64,000 nucleotides of DNA. It comes from Ktedonosporobacter rubrisoli (lineage in GTDB: Bacteria; Chloroflexota; Ktedonobacteria; Ktedonobacterales; Ktedonobacteraceae). Below the pieces are notes generated by a model, which saw only the letters and a program-made list of their open reading frames with translations, was not told where the DNA came from and did no database searches. This document shows, piece after piece, positions 16,227-25,605 of the stretch. Made by a program: the position numbers and the translations under genes. The stretch is taken from contig NZ_CP035758.1 in NCBI RefSeq assembly GCF_004208415.1, forward strand, positions 9,858,001 through 9,922,000, given 5' to 3'. Position 1 is the stretch's first letter. Each line of letters opens with the position of its first letter.

Positions 16227-16505
16227 ATGAAGGTCTTTATAGTACAGGAAAGTATTTTTTGCGCTCCCATTGCGGGCTATCTACAGAATCTCTGCTATCC
16301 TTTCCCCAGCGCAATGCAGCCAGGTCTAGCAAAATTGCCACCGTAAGGAGAATTATCAGCTCCATCTCTTTTCCTCTCTGCGGGTCGTACTTTGATGTAT
16401 TTTGTTCGTGCGGTACCACTTGCTTAAAGTATAATTTTTATGTATCATCGAAGCAAGGAAACGTTTTTGATAGGATGTATCGAAAAAATCGATGGGAGCT
16501 CTGGC

Positions 16506-17420
16506 ATGGAAATCCGTCAACTAATTACTTTTCGGATGATCGCGAGGACCTTAAGTTTTAGTCGGACCGCTACGCTCTTGAATTATGTGCAATCGAGCGT
16601 GACGGCCCAGATTCAGGCCCTGGAAGAGGAGTTAGGCGTACCCTTATTTGACCGTTTGGGGAAGCGCATCGCCTTGACCGATGCCGGGAAGCGGCTGCTC
16701 GTCTATGCGGAAAAAATTGTTGACCTGGCCGACGAAGCGCGTATTGTGGCTAGCAGCGAAGAAGTTCCGAGTGGAACGCTTACGATGAGCGCTCCAGAGA
16801 CGCTTTGCGCTTATCGTTTGCCTGCTGTTTTGCGCTTGTTTCGAGAGCGCTATCCGCAGGTAAAGCTTATATTTCGGCCGATGCCAACTTCGGACTTAAA
16901 ACGTGTGGTCTATGAGGGGGATATCGATATTGTCTTTGCTATTGATGAACTGGTTCATTCAGCTTCACTAGTTGTCGAGCCCTTGCTTGCCGAGCCCCTT
17001 TTGCTGCTTGTCGCTTCTGATCATCCGCTGGCGCGCCAACCATTTGTTAAAGTGCAAGATTTGCAGGGAGAGCCATTTTTACTGACTGAAGCTGGTTGCT
17101 CCTATCGAAGCGTTTTTGAGCGCGCTCTGCATGAGGCCGGCATCCATTTAACAACGAATCTTGAGTTTAGTAGTGTGGAAGCTATTAAGCAATGTGTTAT
17201 GGCTTCTATGGGCATTACCTTTTTGCCCAAAGTAACTGTAGAGGCAGAGCTTGCCCAGGGGCGTTTGCAACCTTTAGTCTGGGAAAATTACGAATTTCAT
17301 GTCTATTCGCAAATGCTCTGGCATAAGGAAAAATGGATATCCCCGGCTTTGCAAGCCTTTTTAAATGTGGTAAGGGAAGTGTTAAAAGAGCCAGCTCTAG
17401 AAAAGGCTCTATCGCAATAG
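16506..17420 (+). CDS. LysR family transcriptional regulator
   Basis: ATG 16506 is preferred (GGGAG seven bases upstream); the frame extends 22 codons further without a site. The 304-residue protein begins MEIRQLITFRMIARTLSFSR and continues with a winged helix-turn-helix (TATLLNYVQSSVTAQIQALEEELGVPLFDRLGKRIALTDAGKRL). A helical linker and a two-lobed effector domain follow (GTLTMSAPETLCAYRLPAVL, ...CVMASMGITFLPKVTVEAELAQGRL). LysR proteins usually control a neighbouring or divergent gene. Here the next gene downstream encodes a DUF4870-like membrane protein, and there is no divergent gene within 800 bases, so the target is unclear. Confidence 0.94.
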   Translation: MEIRQLITFRMIARTLSFSRTATLLNYVQSSVTAQIQALEEELGVPLFDRLGKRIALTDAGKRLLVYAEKIVDLADEARIVASSEEVPSGTLTMSAPETLCAYRLPAVLRLFRERYPQVKLIFRPMPTSDLKRVVYEGDIDIVFAIDELVHSASLVVEPLLAEPLLLLVASDHPLARQPFVKVQDLQGEPFLLTEAGCSYRSVFERALHEAGIHLTTNLEFSSVEAIKQCVMASMGITFLPKVTVEAELAQGRLQPLVWENYEFHVYSQMLWHKEKWISPALQAFLNVVREVLKEPALEKALSQ

Positions 17421-17446
17421 GCCTGAGGGCGCAAAAGAGCTAGCTT

Positions 17447-17483
17447 CAGCCTTTTGTGACAATTTTGTGACATTTGTGTGATG
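17447..17483 (+). promoter_or_regulatory. Direct repeats TTTTGTGACA, possible operator
   Basis: TTTTGTGACA occurs twice, 12 bases apart, followed by ATTTGTGTGA, upstream of the DUF4870-like gene. TGTGA is the half-site of Crp/Fnr-type regulators, but here the copies are direct rather than inverted. Confidence 0.3.
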
Positions 17484-17575
17484 TGGATACGACAAAACGT
17501 TGCTATATTGGGGTATAAGCAAGACATCTGAAATGGGAGGCAAGCCTCGTTAATAGTATAAAAGGAGAGAATAGA

Positions 17576-18166
17576 ATGGATTCTGGGCCCCGTGAGCAAC
17601 AACAAATGGCATATCAAGCAGAGTATCGGGCAAGGCAGGATTTTGAGCGTAGCCAGCCCGAGCAGCCGGCCTTTAGGTTTGAACAAGGCTCGTATGAGCG
17701 AAGATATGAGGGTATAAGGGAGATCGAGCCCCCTCTTGCTCAGCAGCAAGGATTTATGTATGCCTTTCCCCTCAACCGTCCTTTAACCGGCGAATCTCAG
17801 ATTATCGGCGGAGTCCTTTGCTATGCCCTGGGATGGTTCTCAGGATTACTATTTGCTCTCTTTGGCTGGCAAAATCGCTATATTCGGTTTCATGCTTTAC
17901 AATCTTTAGCCTTTTTTGGCCTGATAAATTTGCTTGATGTTGCCTTGTTCTTTTCGTACCTGGGTCTAGAACGGATGGCGCATGTCTTTGCGCTCCACAG
18001 GATTTTTGCTCTGCCATTTATGTTTATTTTGTTTATTATAAATGTGATTGCCTTCGTCGGCTGGCTTGTCGGGATGATCCAGGCCGCGCGAGGCCAGTAT
18101 TATAAAATGCCCATCGTGGGTAAGGTTATCTGGGGTTTAGTAAATAATAATCCCACCCTAAAGTAA
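17576..18166 (+). CDS. DUF4870-like membrane protein
   Basis: The 196-residue protein starts after AAGGAGAG. The first 65 residues are polar and rich in Gln, Glu and Arg. The rest has three or four membrane segments in the pattern of DUF4870 proteins: GGVLCYALGWFSGLLFALFG, then NRYIRFHALQSLAFFGLINL, then a hydrophobic hairpin (FALPFMFILFIINVIAFVGWLVGM) and a C-terminal YKMPIVGKVIWGLV. The function of the family is unknown. The segment R-F-H-A-x-Q-S is the family's most typical signature. It lies 65 bases before a two-component system on the same strand. Confidence 0.82.
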   Translation: MDSGPREQQQMAYQAEYRARQDFERSQPEQPAFRFEQGSYERRYEGIREIEPPLAQQQGFMYAFPLNRPLTGESQIIGGVLCYALGWFSGLLFALFGWQNRYIRFHALQSLAFFGLINLLDVALFFSYLGLERMAHVFALHRIFALPFMFILFIINVIAFVGWLVGMIQAARGQYYKMPIVGKVIWGLVNNNPTLK

Positions 18167-18231
18167 GAGATATGATACACTAAGGCTAAATAAACGTTCT
18201 GCTAAGCTTTACTCTATTTGGGAATCTCTCA

Positions 18232-18930
18232 ATGACGACAATTCTACTGGTTGAAGATGCGCATGACCTGGCGCAGGTGCTCATTCGTGAACTAGAGACA
18301 AATGGCTATCATGTCCTCCATGCAGGCGATGGGTTAACCGCGCTGCGTTTGCATGCTAGAGAGCATCCTGCTCTGGTGATCTTAGATTGGATGCTGCCCA
18401 AGCTTGACGGCCTGGAAGTCTTGCGGCGCTTGCGACAGCTTGCTCCCACACCAGTATTAATGTTAACAGCTCGTGGGGAAGAGGCCGACCGGGTAATTGG
18501 GCTTGAACTAGGTGCCGACGATTATCTTACCAAGCCTTTTAGTATGCGGGAATTTCTGGCTCGGGTACGGGCGTTATTGCGGCGCGCTGAGCAGGTGCAA
18601 CAAATACTGCACGCTGACCAGAGTAGCGTAGATGGACCTTTTACTCATGGAGCTATCTATCTTGATCCTCAAGCTCATCTAGCTACCTTGCAGGGCATAC
18701 CCTTGGATCTGAGCCCGACCGAATTTTCGCTCTTGAGCTTGCTCCTGCGCAGTCCGGGACGTGCCTTTAGCCGCGCCTATCTGGTAGATACGATCTGGGG
18801 AGAGACCTATATCGGCGGAGATCGCTCGGTAGATAATACGGTCTTACGCTTACGGAAAAAATTAGGGCCGGTTGGAGAGGATATCGAGACAGTATGGGGG
18901 ATTGGTTATCGCTTGCGGCCAGAGAGGTGA
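18232..18930 (+). CDS. OmpR/PhoB family response regulator
   Basis: The 232-residue protein has a receiver domain (ILLVEDAHDLAQVL; phospho-acceptor in LVILDWMLPKLDG; LTARGEEADRV; GADDYLTKPF) and a C-terminal winged helix of the OmpR type (HLATLQGIPLDLSPTEFSLL, RAYLVDTIWG, RSVDNTVLRLRKKLG, VWGIGYRLRPE). It is followed after two bases by its cognate sensor kinase. The DNA-binding target is unknown. Confidence 0.96.
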   Translation: MTTILLVEDAHDLAQVLIRELETNGYHVLHAGDGLTALRLHAREHPALVILDWMLPKLDGLEVLRRLRQLAPTPVLMLTARGEEADRVIGLELGADDYLTKPFSMREFLARVRALLRRAEQVQQILHADQSSVDGPFTHGAIYLDPQAHLATLQGIPLDLSPTEFSLLSLLLRSPGRAFSRAYLVDTIWGETYIGGDRSVDNTVLRLRKKLGPVGEDIETVWGIGYRLRPER

Positions 18931-18932
18931 TT

Positions 18933-20507
18933 ATGAAGCGCAGGCGCCGTTTCTGGCTTCAGGCAGAACCTGGGCGAGCTATTATTGAGACAGTGCTTTT
19001 GGGGGCTGGGCTAGCTTTTCTCTGGTTCCTATTTGCCGAACAAGCATCCCTGTTGTATGCTGAGCAACTTGGTACCTGGATCGATCCTTGTTGTTTGCTC
19101 TGGTATGTGTTCCGCCTGCGCCTTTCATCCGAAAGCGTTTTATCGCGGCGTGCTGTGATTGATGTTAGCTTGATTTGTCTTCTAAGCCTGGCTTTATCTC
19201 TGGTGCTGGTTGTGGTAGGGGCCAGGGCCTTTGGTCACTCATGGCCACTTATTATCCTTGCTATCGTCGTAGGCAATGCCTTTGCTTTTGTTGTTTGCCG
19301 CCTGGGAATACGCCTCTGGCTGTTTTGGGATCGGCTCCGCCGCACACAATTGATCTGGTCGCTGACGCATGCGCATCTGGTGGTGGTGGCCCTGGGAGCA
19401 GGCCTGGTTATTCTCTTATTTGACATCCTGGTGATCGTCAACTCCTTTAGCTCGGCCCGCGGTGAGATTGCGCTGATCGTGCCAACAACGCTTGCCCTGG
19501 CTGTTGTAAGCCTGCTGGCAATTCTGGTGATTTTGCCCCCTTCTGCTCTCTTTTCTTTCCTGGTTGTGCGCCGTATCACGCGTCGTCTGCAATCACTGAC
19601 CAGCGCTACCGGGGCCTTGCGGAATGGTAATTACGCTGTTCGGGTGCCAATCGAGGGAGAGGATGAGGTAGCCCAGCTGCAATCTGACTTCAATGCCATG
19701 GCAACGGCGCTGGAACTGACGATGCAAGAGCTGCAAAACGAACGAGATACTGTAGCCGAATTACTGAGCTCGCGCCGCGAACTAATTGCTAATGTTTCGC
19801 ACGAACTGCGTACGCCTGTCGCTACCTTGCGTGGTTATCTCGAAACGACTTTAATGCGCTGGAATGGCAGCTCTCCGTCTACGCTACAGCATGATTTGAA
19901 GGTAATGGAGGCCGAGGTTATCAATATGCAGCGGCTCGTGGAAGATCTTTTCACGCTTTCAAGGGCCGAGGTTGGCAGGCTGGCGTTACAATGTAAGTTG
20001 ATCGATGTAGGGGATATTATCAGGCATATTGTTGAGACGACGGCTCCGACTATCTGGCAGTCGAGCAAGATCACGCTGGCTGCAGAGATACCTGCAACAT
20101 TGCCTGTGGTCCTGGGTGACCCTATTCGTCTGGAGCAGGTTTTACAGAACCTGGTACGCAATGCGCTTCGCCACACAACGCCAGGCGGTATCATTGCACT
20201 TGTCGTTGAGGCTGAGCCAGATACCATTTTGCTGCATGTGAAAGATACCGGTGAGGGGATTGCTCCTAAGGATCTTCCTCGTATCTGGGAGCGTTTCTAT
20301 CAGACCGAGACTACGCGCACGCGTATGGATGGCGGAGCTGGTTTGGGGCTTGCGCTGGTCAAGGAATGGGTTGAGCTGATGCAGGGATCGGTAAGTGTCG
20401 AAAGCGTGCTGGGTGAGGGAAGCTGCTTTACTATCAGTTTGCCTATTCAGGCACAAATTCCCCCAGTGCTAAATCAGGGCAGCGCTTTGAAGAGCGATAT
20501 CTCCTGA
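18933..20507 (+). CDS. Sensor histidine kinase with HAMP domain
   Basis: ATG 18933 lies two bases after the response regulator stop; GAGAGG overlaps the end of the upstream gene. The 524-residue protein has about five membrane segments in its first 215 residues and a HAMP domain (LVVRRITRRLQSLTSATGAL...EDEVAQLQSDFNAMATALE). It has a HisKA domain with NVSHELRTPVATLRGYLE, and an HATPase domain with NLVRNALRHTTPGG, VKDTGEGI and GAGLGLALVKEWVELMQG. All catalytic boxes are intact. The input part is a bundle of hydrophobic helices without an obvious periplasmic domain, suggesting a membrane or small-molecule signal. Confidence 0.95.
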   Translation: MKRRRRFWLQAEPGRAIIETVLLGAGLAFLWFLFAEQASLLYAEQLGTWIDPCCLLWYVFRLRLSSESVLSRRAVIDVSLICLLSLALSLVLVVVGARAFGHSWPLIILAIVVGNAFAFVVCRLGIRLWLFWDRLRRTQLIWSLTHAHLVVVALGAGLVILLFDILVIVNSFSSARGEIALIVPTTLALAVVSLLAILVILPPSALFSFLVVRRITRRLQSLTSATGALRNGNYAVRVPIEGEDEVAQLQSDFNAMATALELTMQELQNERDTVAELLSSRRELIANVSHELRTPVATLRGYLETTLMRWNGSSPSTLQHDLKVMEAEVINMQRLVEDLFTLSRAEVGRLALQCKLIDVGDIIRHIVETTAPTIWQSSKITLAAEIPATLPVVLGDPIRLEQVLQNLVRNALRHTTPGGIIALVVEAEPDTILLHVKDTGEGIAPKDLPRIWERFYQTETTRTRMDGGAGLGLALVKEWVELMQGSVSVESVLGEGSCFTISLPIQAQIPPVLNQGSALKSDIS

Positions 20508-20642
20508 ATTTGGATATTTTTCTCCTTTGCAACGATTGCTTTAAATTGCTAGCTCTGCGCACATCGCGTTAGTTAGCGCTTTCGGGCTGCTGGCGTATAT
20601 AATGATCTGGATTATGATATATGCTGAAAGGACGAAGCGCCG

Positions 20643-21653
20643 ATGCAAAATGATGTACTCTCTTATACTGAGTTGGTACGCTGGGGAGTGATCAGTGCTG
20701 CTAATATAGGGGTGAGAGCTGTCTCGCCCGCTATCCATGCGTCATCCAATGGACGTTTAGTAGCTGTAGGGAGTCGAGATCCTCAACGCGCAGCTGAGCT
20801 GTATGCTTTCGCTCCTCATGTGCGTATCTATGGGGATTATGTGAGTGTGATCAATGATCCCGATATAGATGCAGTGTATATTCCATTGCCAAATAGCCTG
20901 CATGCTGAGTGGACGATTAGGGCTCTAGAAGCAGGCAAGCACGTGTTGTGCGAGAAGCCGCTGGCTACGACTGTCGAAGAGGGCAAGAAAATGCTTGAGG
21001 CGGCACGGGCCAATAAAGTGCTTCTCATGGAAGCTTTCATGTATCGCTTTCATCCGCAAGTTGTCTGGGCTTTGGAGCAAATCAAGGCGGGTGTGATCGG
21101 TTCGGTCAAGTTAGTACGCGCCTCGTTCTCTTTCGATATTCGGGGACGATCCACTAATGTGCGCCTGAGACCCGAGCTGGCTGGTGGGTCGTTAATGGAT
21201 ATTGGCTGTTATCCGCTCAATCTTTGCCGGGCTATTTATGGCCATCCTCCGCGTACAGTTGCTGCCCGCGTCTATGCTCCCCGTCCGGGGGCTGTGGATA
21301 TGGCTATGAATGCGGTCCTCGATTTTGGCGAGGGGCGCTTTGGCCTGATCGACTCAAGCTTTGAATTGGCGAGGCGGCAGATGGCTGAGATTGTCGGCGA
21401 TGAGGGCTCTATAACTATTCCTGTACCTTTTACTCCAGGCGACCATGCAGTTGCTGTGTTTGTAACGAAGGGCGGCAATATGAATGAGCAGAGCTTTACA
21501 CGCGTCGATCAGTATCGCTTGGAGGTCGAGCATTTTGCAAATTGTATTCGTACAGGTCAGGAGCCTGAGATGAGCTTAAACGAGACTCTGGAGAATCTGG
21601 CCACAATAGAGGCAATATACCAGGCGGCAGGCCACGACTGGCCAATTCTCTAG
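20643..21653 (+). CDS. Gfo/Idh/MocA family NAD(P)-dependent oxidoreductase
   Basis: The 336-residue protein has an N-terminal Rossmann domain (RWGVISAANIGVRAVSPAI; VAVGSRDPQRA; VYIPLPNSLHAEWTIRALEAGKHVLCEKPLA with the family EKP motif). The C-terminal alpha/beta domain has EAFMYRFHPQ, GGSLMDIGCYPLNLCRAIYG and a catalytic His region. Members oxidise or reduce sugars, inositol, or related compounds with NAD(P). The first Gly-rich loop reads SAANIG, as in the dehydrogenase subgroup close to glucose-fructose oxidoreductase and dihydrodiol dehydrogenase. It is not in an operon. Confidence 0.93.
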   Translation: MQNDVLSYTELVRWGVISAANIGVRAVSPAIHASSNGRLVAVGSRDPQRAAELYAFAPHVRIYGDYVSVINDPDIDAVYIPLPNSLHAEWTIRALEAGKHVLCEKPLATTVEEGKKMLEAARANKVLLMEAFMYRFHPQVVWALEQIKAGVIGSVKLVRASFSFDIRGRSTNVRLRPELAGGSLMDIGCYPLNLCRAIYGHPPRTVAARVYAPRPGAVDMAMNAVLDFGEGRFGLIDSSFELARRQMAEIVGDEGSITIPVPFTPGDHAVAVFVTKGGNMNEQSFTRVDQYRLEVEHFANCIRTGQEPEMSLNETLENLATIEAIYQAAGHDWPIL

Positions 21654-21724
21654 TACCTTGGTGGCGTGCATACCAGGTGTGCGCTGGCTCAGGAGAAGTA
21701 AGGTAGAGCGTGTCTATCTTTGCC

Positions 21725-21747
21725 CTGGCTTTCACTTCATAAGCCAG
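21725..21747 (+). terminator. Short hairpin downstream of the Gfo/Idh gene
   Basis: CTGGCTT (21725-21731) pairs with AAGCCAG (21741-21747). There is no T-tract, so termination is uncertain. The stretch 21654-22102 otherwise contains no recognisable gene. Confidence 0.35.
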
Positions 21748-22102
21748 AAATGGTAGCAAACAGCGCTTAATTCATTTGCTGGGTGGACTAGCTTTTTAAG
21801 CACAGCCTGCCTGGCAAATTTTTTGTGCTGCAAATATCCATTGTAAACTGCTGACTTCTGTCCAATGTCGAGATGGCAAATTATGTTCGCTTGGGTAGCT
21901 GATAGCTTCTTTCTGCTAGGGATGACGATAGCATAAACTAGCTTTAGCAGCGGCTTTAGATAGATATATAGCTCTGCCGTAAAAACACCGCTTGCTTGTT
22001 GACGAGACGAGGGCATACCCTTAGAATAGAAATGATAGACAAGCGAGGCTGATATTGATCTTTATCGTATAGTGCGACATGGCTTGAAGGAGGGAACCGA
22101 TT

Positions 22103-22333
22103 ATGGATGCTATTATCGGCAGATATCGGGCGCGTATGGAGGACAATGGGCTGGTCATCAGACATGCATCAGGCATTAGTTTTGATCTTACCATTGATGA
22201 GACTCTCGGACTTCTCGACTTTATAAACGCTTATCGGCAAACCTTGCTTATTATGCAACGTGACGCTGATACTCAGCGGGATACTGATCCTGAGATAGAG
22301 CGCATTGTTCTTGAGCGAGAGGATAATCAGTAG
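22103..22333 (+). CDS. Small hypothetical protein (76 aa)
   Basis: ATG 22103 follows GAAGGAGGG at good spacing, which supports translation. The protein begins MDAIIGRYRARMEDNGLVIR and is predicted to be a short beta hairpin followed by a long amphipathic helix (TIDETLGLLDFINAYRQTLLIM). It ends in a strongly charged tail (RDTDPEIERIVLEREDN). There is no signal peptide or membrane segment. I do not recognise the family. It stands alone between long intergenic stretches. Confidence 0.6.
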   Translation: MDAIIGRYRARMEDNGLVIRHASGISFDLTIDETLGLLDFINAYRQTLLIMQRDADTQRDTDPEIERIVLEREDNQ

Positions 22334-22880
22334 GCTCCTGGCGTAACTGGATCGCTGTTTTGTGGATAAAGTCGTTCTTGCGCCCAGGCATACCATTTAA
22401 TCGTTCACCCGATGAAAGAATATACGCATGTTGAATGACTGGTAATTCTCAATCGGTTTGGTAGATGTAGATAGTCTACTTCCTCAAGAGAATGGGGTTC
22501 TTGCAAGGAATTTTCCCGTTCTTATTTCCCAGCGCGGAGGGGAGGTTTTCCGTTAATGATTTTCCTCCCCTTGTTATGGCGCGTTCGTGTGTTTTTGTCC
22601 TCAAATTGCCAGTTTGGAGCTGGACAATAGTCGTTGTGCTCAGGCCCGTAGCTGGCTGGCAATTCATCTATTAATCTATACTGGCCTGCTCACCCTCCTC
22701 CTCAGCGCTTTCAGCTTTCTGCCAATGATGGTATTGCACGTTGAACCTAAGCGCACGGAGACATGTCAAAGATCTAGCCTCTCCTAGCGTGCTACCAGGG
22801 GAATGTGTAGACTGTTATCAGATATCCTGGTTTTTGAGATATCATGAGCAGTACCTTCGTGCGATGATTTGGTTACTTAT
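22334..22880. other. Intergenic region with a G-rich/C-rich hairpin, no gene
   Basis: GGGGAGG (22539-22545) pairs with CCTCCCC (22564-22570) around an 18-base loop. This could end the transcript of the small gene upstream. Open frames in the stretch lack ribosome binding sites. Confidence 0.35.
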
Positions 22881-22894
22881 CAGGAGGTATACCA

Positions 22895-23779
22895 GTGGCT
22901 ACTATCGATTTCGGACTGATGCTCAGGCCCCATGATGCAGGTCATTCTATGCAGGATGTCATTGCGTATAATCAGCGTTGCATTCAGGCCTTGAAGGCGG
23001 GCTTTACAACGCTCTGGCTGGAGGATCATTTGCAGGTGGGGGAGGCCGATTCGCTGGAATGTCTCTCGACGCTGAGTTATCTAGCTGCCTCTCACCCCCA
23101 GTTTAAGGTGGGTATGCTGGTTTTAGCACAGTCTTATCGCAATCCAGCGCTGGTAGCTAAGATGCTGGCCAATCTACAGGCCCTATCTGAGGGTCGCGTT
23201 GTTCTTGGTATAGGTGCGGGCTGGAAAGAGGATGAGTATGTTTCATATGGCTATCCTTTTCCGGCGAATAAAAAACGCCTGGACCAGTTAGAAGAGGCAG
23301 TTCAGGTAATCAGGGCTTTGTGGACAACGTTCCCGGCAAGCTTTGAGGGGCAATACTATCAGGTGCGCGATGCCTATTGTGCTCCTCAGCCAAAGCCGAT
23401 GATCCCTATTTTGATTGGGGGCGGCGGTGAAAAGCGTACACTGGCTCTTGTCGCCAGTTATGCGGATTGGTGGAATTTCAATTCTTGCCCGCTAGAGGTA
23501 TATGCGCATAAGCTTGCGGTACTCAAGCAACATTGTGAGCGTATAGGGCGTGATCCTTCAGAAATTAAGCTTACTTATTTAAGTACTATGAGTGTCTCGG
23601 AAGATCCGGCAAAGGTTGTACGGCATCCACAAAAGCATTATATTGCTGGTAATGCTGCCGAGGTGACGCGCGAGTTGGAGCAGTTTCGTCAGTTAGGCGT
23701 TACGCATTTTATATTCCGTGTGCCCGAGCTGGCTTCGCTTGAGCAGTTTGTTGAACATGTCGCACCAAATTTCCTATAG
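22895..23779 (+). CDS. LLM class F420-dependent (or flavin-dependent) oxidoreductase
   Basis: The start is GTG 22895 with AGGAGG eight bases upstream. The 294-residue protein has a luciferase-like monooxygenase fold: IDFGLMLRPHDAG, ALKAGFTTLWLEDHL, KVGMLVLAQSYRNPALVAKMLANLQALSEGRVVLGIGAGWKEDEYVSYGY, then IPILIGGGGEKRTLALVASYADWWN. These are the usual conserved segments of the F420-dependent branch, where the 'GIGAGW..E' loop contacts the cofactor. The substrate is unknown. Another deazaflavin-type protein is encoded at 33.2-33.6 kb, which supports use of F420 by this organism. Confidence 0.92.
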   Translation: MATIDFGLMLRPHDAGHSMQDVIAYNQRCIQALKAGFTTLWLEDHLQVGEADSLECLSTLSYLAASHPQFKVGMLVLAQSYRNPALVAKMLANLQALSEGRVVLGIGAGWKEDEYVSYGYPFPANKKRLDQLEEAVQVIRALWTTFPASFEGQYYQVRDAYCAPQPKPMIPILIGGGGEKRTLALVASYADWWNFNSCPLEVYAHKLAVLKQHCERIGRDPSEIKLTYLSTMSVSEDPAKVVRHPQKHYIAGNAAEVTRELEQFRQLGVTHFIFRVPELASLEQFVEHVAPNFL

Positions 23780-23806
23780 CCATATAGGCTGGGCTTCCAT
23801 TGCTCA

Positions 23807-24661
23807 TCAGGAGATGCGCCAGAAGGCCAGGTGGCGTATTTTGGAATAATAGAGGCGTAATACGGCCGATAGGGAGTCGGCAATGCTCATCCTTGTATTG
23901 ATGGCGTAGATGTGGCGCGCTCCCCAGTACAGGCTATGGCGATTGTCTTGCGGGGTAAGGGGATCGCTGCCGCTACGAAAGCGGTTGAGCATCTCAATTT
24001 GTTGATCTATCCTGCTCTCTGTATCGATAAGTAGGACCGCAATTTCGGGATTAAAGTCTGCAGCGCGCCGTAAAAACAATTTAATGTCAGTCTCGCTGAT
24101 CTGGTTGGGGCTACCCGATTTGCACTCAACCATCACACGGATGCTATCGACAAACGCCACAACGTCAAGGTCTCCTCCATCGGCGACATCTTTGATCGCC
24201 ACGCTATGGCGCGCCGGCACTTGGAGCCAGGTGCGGAACCACTCCGCAACATACCATTCTAAGGTCGGGCCTATATTATCTATGTCTTTATAGCGAGGGC
24301 TTTTGAGCCAGCCATCGTCCTCTTGAAGAATCAGGCCATGCTTTGTCATAAAGCTAAGATATTTGTTAAGCTTGGTCTCGCTACCACATATGCGGCTCAG
24401 CTCCTCATGTCCGCAACGTTTATGGAAGAAGATATGGCGTAGGAGCTTGCGAAAGGTGCTATCGCCAAATGCTTCGTAGAAGGTGGCCTCATGAGATTGG
24501 GCGCCGTTTGAGAGATCTTGTTGGTAGATCCTGATCACCTTGGGATCTGTATGTACAGGCTTATGGCGAATCAATTGCCATCCTTGCCTGCGCAGCATAA
24601 TTTCGAAGTCGTCTTGCTGAGCGGCCTGCTCTCTGGCTATATCTTGTGCTGTCGTCTTCAA
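23807..24661 (-). CDS. PD-(D/E)XK nuclease-like protein with winged-helix part
   Basis: The 284-residue protein starts at a TTG (24661), with a weak AGGTAG upstream. Residues about 68-122 (FRKLLRHIFFHKRCGHEELS..., ETKLNKYLSFMTKHGLILQEDDGW) look like a winged helix-turn-helix. The following part has E140, then GGDLDVVAFVDSIRVMVECKSG with D166, E179 and K181, the classic PD-(D/E)XK active-site pattern. A Gln/Thr-rich helix and LLIDTESRID follow. It resembles restriction-endonuclease-like proteins that act on DNA, but no methyltransferase or other defence gene lies next to it. It is convergent with the LLM gene. It may be a solitary defence or repair nuclease, but no function can be assigned. 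Confidence 0.7.
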   Translation of the reverse strand: MKTTAQDIAREQAAQQDDFEIMLRRQGWQLIRHKPVHTDPKVIRIYQQDLSNGAQSHEATFYEAFGDSTFRKLLRHIFFHKRCGHEELSRICGSETKLNKYLSFMTKHGLILQEDDGWLKSPRYKDIDNIGPTLEWYVAEWFRTWLQVPARHSVAIKDVADGGDLDVVAFVDSIRVMVECKSGSPNQISETDIKLFLRRAADFNPEIAVLLIDTESRIDQQIEMLNRFRSGSDPLTPQDNRHSLYWGARHIYAINTRMSIADSLSAVLRLYYSKIRHLAFWRIS

Positions 24662-24861
24662 TGTTTGCTACCTATCTGACTGCATGTTATTTATGCCTGT
24701 TACGCCGGAAAAATAAATCTCTGCAAATAGATCTTTGTTTTATAGCCAAAAAGAGTATGAAGATGTTCTCATGTTGAGATATGTTCCATTCGAGTATACC
24801 ACATCTTGCCCTATGTACAGGCTTGTAGGCTGGGAGGCATAGCATTTCCCTCGATATACCC

Positions 24862-24889
24862 TTGTGCTGCTCCGAGAATGAGATACAAT
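24862..24889 (+). promoter_or_regulatory. Possible promoter of the globin gene
   Basis: TTGTGC (24862-24867), 16 bases, TACAAT (24884-24889). It would give a 150-base leader before the globin start. The 380-base stretch 24662-25041 shows no gene. Confidence 0.35.
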
Positions 24890-25041
24890 TAAGGAAAAGC
24901 GCAGGGCAAAAAGGCTCGGACTGTTGTATCTTCAAGTGAGCTGTCGAATATGTGGATTGGCAGGAGGGGGAAAGCTGTCTAGCTGATCTTTGCTCGCTTC
25001 GTTGTGAGGATACTGAACTGAAGAAGGATAAATTTATACTG

Positions 25042-25506
25042 ATGGATAAAGTTTTATTGAAGGAAAGTTTTGAGCGCATTTCCCGCCAGAAAGAAGCGTT
25101 TGCCGCCACCTTTTATCAGCGCTTGCAGGAAAAATGTCCTCATCTTCTCCCCTTCTTTGCGAATGTGGATATAAAACGTCAGCAAACCTCACTCATGGCT
25201 ACTCTGGCTGTCCTGGTGAGAGGTATTGAGCAGGGCGATGATCTCAGCCCTATATTCCGTAAGCTTGGACGCGTGCATCATGAACGGCATATCCGAGCAG
25301 AGCATTATCCAGATTTTGGCAGTACGCTAATGGAGACACTGGCACAATTTGATCCCGAGTGGACGCGTGAGCATCGTGAGGCGTGGGCGGCCGCTTTAGA
25401 TCAATGCGTAAGGGGAATGATGGAGAGCTACGATCCAGGAGCAACTGTGTATAGGGTACAGATTAGTGGAGTCAGGACGCGCAGAGATTCTTTGCCAGTT
25501 TCTTGA
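25042..25506 (+). CDS. Single-domain globin (flavohaemoglobin-type haem domain)
   Basis: I chose ATG 25042; an open frame continues upstream to 24952 without a site. The 154-residue protein aligns with the haem domain of bacterial flavohaemoglobins. Tyr25 stands at the B10 position in FYQRL, the CD1 Phe is in LLPFFANV, and Gln48 is at E7. The proximal His is His79 in GRVHHERHIRAEHYPDFG, at the same distance from the EHYP motif as in Hmp. There is no FAD/NAD reductase domain. Such proteins bind O2 or NO and may detoxify nitric oxide with a separate reductase. The Tyr-Gln pair favours tight O2 binding. Confidence 0.88.
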   Translation: MDKVLLKESFERISRQKEAFAATFYQRLQEKCPHLLPFFANVDIKRQQTSLMATLAVLVRGIEQGDDLSPIFRKLGRVHHERHIRAEHYPDFGSTLMETLAQFDPEWTREHREAWAAALDQCVRGMMESYDPGATVYRVQISGVRTRRDSLPVS

Positions 25507-25605
25507 GTCGCTGTGTTCTATGTAGAAGTGCTGTATGCAGATATCCGGGTGGTGTGATACGATGAGTTCAGTTTTTGCGTAAAGTAGCCTGAGAGGAAGT
25601 GCTCA

